Positions 61,740 to 64,000 of a stretch of DNA of 64,000 bases are shown here, piece after piece. Under the pieces are notes generated by a model that had not been told where the DNA came from, searched no databases, and worked only from the letters and a program-made list of their open reading frames with translations. The DNA lies in NCBI RefSeq assembly GCF_014648875.1, contig NZ_BMRY01000009.1, forward strand, positions 248,001 to 312,000, read 5' to 3'. Position 1 is the stretch's first letter. Each line of letters opens with the position of its first letter. The position numbers and the translations under genes were made by a program. Source of the stretch: Streptomyces parvus. GTDB taxonomy: Bacteria > Actinomycetota > Actinomycetes > Streptomycetales > Streptomycetaceae.

Positions 61740-61750
61740 ATGATTATCAT
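61740..61750. promoter_or_regulatory. Zur/Fur-type palindrome in the importer/beta-propeller divergent promoter
   Basis: ATGATTATCAT, a perfect 5-1-5 palindrome within AAT-rich sequence (reverse GGGAATGATAATCATGTG), which shares 12 contiguous core bases with the classical Fur-family box. It sits about 100 bases from both divergent start codons and can control the importer and the beta-propeller gene. Confidence 0.7.
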
Positions 61751-61852
61751 TCCCAATAAAGTGAGCGGGGTTTCGGCCGGGATCCACCGGCCTCCGGAAC
61801 ACCCCAGCTCCCCCGCCGCCCTCACCGGCCCTGCCTGTCCCAGGAGTTCGCC

Positions 61853-63130
61853 ATGCCCCACGCCTCGCCCCCCGCTCCCCACGCGCCGCCGCGCCTGCTG
61901 GTCTCCGACCATGTCGCGGGGCGGGTCAGCCTGCTCGACCTCCCGGACGGCACGGAGCGGGCGGAGGTGAACCACCGGCACCTCGCCGAGCACGCGGGCT
62001 TCCTCGCCCTGCCGGACGGCCTCATCGCCTGCGTGGACGACCGGGCGGGCGAGTTGCTGGTCCTCGACCCCTACGGCCCGGGCTCCGGGCGGCCGCTGGT
62101 CCGGCGTCGGATACCGGTCGCGGTTCCCGCCGAGCATCTGGCGGCGGCCCCGGGCGGACGGCGCATCGCGGTGACCACCGGCCACGGCCGCAACGAGGAG
62201 GCGTGGACCGGACTGCTGACAGCCGTCGACCTCGACGCCCCGGACGGCGCCGTCGCCGTACGCGTCCGGGAACGGACCGGCGAGCCGGGGGTCACGGTCC
62301 TCGGCGGAGCGTCCCCGCTCGTGGTGGTGCGCCACCGGGAGCCGGGCGAACTACTGGTCCACCGGCACCGGGAGCTGATGCGGTCGGCCCCCTCCTGCCC
62401 GCCGGCGGTTCCGGTGCGGCGGATCGCCCTGCCGGACGACGACGGGCACGGCGACGCTCACGACCCGCTCACCGGGCGGCTGTTCGCCGCTGCGGGCTCG
62501 GGCGTGCACCGCGTTCGGCAGGAGGGGGACGACCTGACGCCCGAGCCCCTCTTGCCCTGGTCCGCCGACGGGCGCTCCGGCGGGCGCGGCTACTACCTGC
62601 GGCTGGATCCCGTACGGCGGATGCTCTGGTCGTGCGTGCGCGGCGGGCCGGGCGACCCCGGACAGTGGCCGGACTGGTCCAACGACGCCTGGTGGCACCA
62701 CCTGGACAGCGGCGCGACGGGGCGGCTCGGCCTGGGGCCCGGGCTGGTCTTCCGGCTCGCGGTGACCGCCCGGCACATCGCGTTCACCCGGGTCCACCCG
62801 GACGGCGACGAGCTGATCCTGCTCACCGCTCCCCCGGCCGCCGGTTCCCGCCCGGAGGTCGGCGCCCGGCTGCCCCTGCCCGCCATGTCCGGTGCGCCCC
62901 GGCGCGGCGGGACCCCCTGGGACGGCGTGCAGCGGCGGGCGGTCGCCGCCTCTCCCGGCGGGAACCTGGTCGCGGTCAGCCGGGGAGGCCATGGAGAGGT
63001 TCATGTCTTCGACGCGGACAAGGCGGCACTGGTCTCGACCCTGGCCGTTCCGACACCCCTGGACGACGGGGGCCATCTCGCCCTCGTGACGCCCGGGGAC
63101 GGAGCGCACGCCGACCCGGTCGGCCGCTGA
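61853..63130 (+). CDS. Beta-propeller protein, possibly AztD-like zinc chaperone
   Basis: A 425-residue protein of repeated beta-strand segments (LLVSDHVAGRVSLLDLPDGTERAEV, GGRRIAVTTGHGRNEEAW, GGNLVAVSRGGHGEVHVFDADKAALVSTLAVPT) as in six- or seven-bladed YVTN/WD-type propellers. His-rich spots (NHRHLAEHAG, DGHGDAHDP) resemble metal-binding loops. The opening strands recall the AztD zinc metallochaperone, but no signal peptide is seen. AGGAG precedes the ATG. Its divergent position beside a Zur-box importer supports a zinc-related role; this is inference. Confidence 0.65.
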   Translation: MPHASPPAPHAPPRLLVSDHVAGRVSLLDLPDGTERAEVNHRHLAEHAGFLALPDGLIACVDDRAGELLVLDPYGPGSGRPLVRRRIPVAVPAEHLAAAPGGRRIAVTTGHGRNEEAWTGLLTAVDLDAPDGAVAVRVRERTGEPGVTVLGGASPLVVVRHREPGELLVHRHRELMRSAPSCPPAVPVRRIALPDDDGHGDAHDPLTGRLFAAAGSGVHRVRQEGDDLTPEPLLPWSADGRSGGRGYYLRLDPVRRMLWSCVRGGPGDPGQWPDWSNDAWWHHLDSGATGRLGLGPGLVFRLAVTARHIAFTRVHPDGDELILLTAPPAAGSRPEVGARLPLPAMSGAPRRGGTPWDGVQRRAVAASPGGNLVAVSRGGHGEVHVFDADKAALVSTLAVPTPLDDGGHLALVTPGDGAHADPVGR

Positions 63131-63255
63131 GACCGGCGGGCCGACTGGCGGCCCGGCGGAACCTGCCGCGCCCCGCCGGGACCGGCATGACGGGCGGTGG
63201 CCCGGCGAACCTCGCCGCGCCACCGCCCGCCGCGTCCTGCCGGATCAGCCCGGCG

Positions 63256-63561
63256 TCACCAGGAGGACTTGGTCACTCCGGGCAGGAATCCCGCGTGGGC
63301 CTGCTCCCGCATCCGGACCCGGGAGAGGCCGAACTTGCGCACATATCCCCTCGGCCTGCCGTCGACGCTGTCCCGGTTGCGGACCCGGGTGGCACTGGCG
63401 TCGCGCGGCTGGCGGCGCAGTTCCTCCACGGCGGCGAGACGCTCGCGCTCCGGGGTGCCGGGCCGGCGGATGATCTCCTTCAGCTCGGCCCTGCGGGCCG
63501 CGTACCGCTCGACGGTCGCCCGGCGGCTGTCGTTCCGCGCGACCTTGCTCTTCTTCGCCAT
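63256..63561 (-). CDS. rpsN: 30S ribosomal protein S14, zinc-independent paralogue
   Basis: A 101-residue S14 of the long, Cys-free type (MAKKSKVARN; RDSVDGRPRGYVRKFGLSRVRMREQAHAGFLPGVTKSSW). It lacks the CxxC...CxxC zinc site of the usual actinomycete S14. Such paralogues are normally Zur-repressed and replace the zinc proteins under zinc starvation. It is coupled to the L28 gene upstream. Confidence 0.95.
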   Translation of the reverse strand: MAKKSKVARNDSRRATVERYAARRAELKEIIRRPGTPERERLAAVEELRRQPRDASATRVRNRDSVDGRPRGYVRKFGLSRVRMREQAHAGFLPGVTKSSW

Positions 63562-63797
63562 CAGACCTTCTCCCCCCGCGCGCGGATGCGCGCCACCGCG
63601 GCTTCGATGCCGATGCTGTCGACGGTCCTGATCGCCCGGACGCTCAGCGTGAGACGCACGTAGCGCCCCTCACCGGGGAGCCAGTACCGCTTGCGCTGGA
63701 CATTCGGGTCGAACCGGCGGGACGTCCGGTGGTGCGAGTGCGAGATCTTGTTGCCGAATCCCGGCTTCGAGCCGGCCAGTTGGCAGTGGGCGGACAT
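63561..63797 (-). CDS. rpmB: 50S ribosomal protein L28, zinc-independent paralogue
   Basis: A 78-residue L28 (MSAHCQLAGSKPGFGNKISHSHHRTSRRFDPNVQRKRYW) with a single Cys and so no zinc ribbon. AGGAGAGG precedes the ATG at 63797; longer in-frame starts run into the promoter region. It shares the divergent Zur-box region with the L33 gene. Confidence 0.95.
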   Translation of the reverse strand: MSAHCQLAGSKPGFGNKISHSHHRTSRRFDPNVQRKRYWLPGEGRYVRLTLSVRAIRTVDSIGIEAAVARIRARGEKV

Positions 63798-63830
63798 GAA
63801 AGTTACCTGCCTCTCCTTCGACGCATCCAT

Positions 63831-63860
63831 TATTGAAAATGGAAACCATTGCCATATAGT
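63831..63860 (+). promoter_or_regulatory. Promoter of L33 with overlapping Zur box; leaderless start
   Basis: TTGAAA (63833-63838), 16-base spacer, TATAGT (63855-63860) form a good sigma-70-type promoter. The L33 ATG lies only 7 bases after the -10, so the transcript is probably leaderless, and no ribosome site is present. TTGAAAATGGAAACCATTGC (63833-63852) overlaps -35 and spacer; its half-site TGAAAATGG...CCATTTTCA-like symmetry fits a Zur box. Confidence 0.75.
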
Positions 63861-63867
63861 AGCGCCC

Positions 63868-64000
63868 ATGGCTCGCAACGAAGTACGCCCGGTCATCAAG
63901 CTCCGCTCCACCGCGGGGACCGGCTACACCTACGTCACCCGTAAGAACCGGCGGAACGACCCCGACCGGATGAGGCTGCGCAAGTACGACCCGGTGGCCC
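63868..64000 (+). CDS. rpmG: 50S ribosomal protein L33, zinc-independent paralogue, partial (3' end outside window)
   Basis: The first 44 residues of L33 (MARNEVRPVIKLRSTAGTGY...). No CxxC is present where the zinc type has it, so this is a zinc-free paralogue. About ten residues are missing beyond the window edge. Confidence 0.95.
   Translation, partial: MARNEVRPVIKLRSTAGTGYTYVTRKNRRNDPDRMRLRKYDPVA

Overview
The window is high-G+C DNA typical of a Streptomyces chromosome. Codon third positions are almost always G or C, genes are packed into translationally coupled operons (ATGA or GTGA overlaps), GTG starts are common, and there are actinomycete markers: a chaplin, the melC1-melC2 tyrosinase pair, a long SpoIIE-type phosphatase, an F420-type nitroreductase and zinc-free ribosomal protein paralogues. 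I saw no tRNA, rRNA, insertion sequence or CRISPR array.

Layout. 0-2.4 kb: an inducible beta-lactamase locus (blaB-like partial gene and LysR regulator on the minus strand, class A lipoprotein beta-lactamase on the plus strand). 2.4-7.6 kb: an oligopeptide-type ABC importer operon. 8.1-16.9 kb: RiPP cluster 1, whose genes match the lactazole-type thiopeptide set in order (precursor, glutamylating dehydratase, RRE/cyclodehydratase partner, YcaO, fused elimination-dehydrogenase) except that no pyridine synthase is present. 16.9-31 kb: mostly metabolic and housekeeping genes (acyl-CoA dehydrogenases, quinone oxidoreductase, PIG-L hydrolase, rhodanese, S33 peptidase, aldo-keto reductase, a nitroreductase-hemerythrin fusion, an SRPBCC/DUF4166/TetR operon with twin operators, and a TPR plus polyprenyl synthase pair). 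31.4-40.9 kb: a coupled eight-gene exopolysaccharide operon. 41-48.3 kb: a chaplin, tyrosinase with its caddie, a P450, a secreted GH26-like glycosidase and a PAS/GAF/PP2C/HATPase regulator.

48.3-64 kb is the most interesting part. On the minus strand a continuous run of genes encodes, in transcription order, a FecB-like binding protein, two FecCD permeases, a FecE ATPase, a 44-residue Cys-free precursor peptide with a His/Ser/Thr-rich segment (HLSATHSN), an RRE-containing leader-binding protein, a CocE-like hydrolase, a YcaO, a two-domain SagB-like dehydrogenase and two ABC half-transporters. Fur/Zur-like palindromes lie in front of the importer and just in front of the precursor gene. A third overlaps the promoter of a zinc-free L33 gene beside zinc-free S14 and L28 genes. 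The simplest reading is a zinc-starvation locus in which a ribosomally made, YcaO-modified peptide may act as an exported zinc-binding metallophore recovered by the FecBCDE importer. That function is inferred; the gene set, the order and the boxes are seen.

One limit: I could not run searches, so family calls rest on motifs, length and context, and novelty of either RiPP cluster against known BGCs could not be tested.
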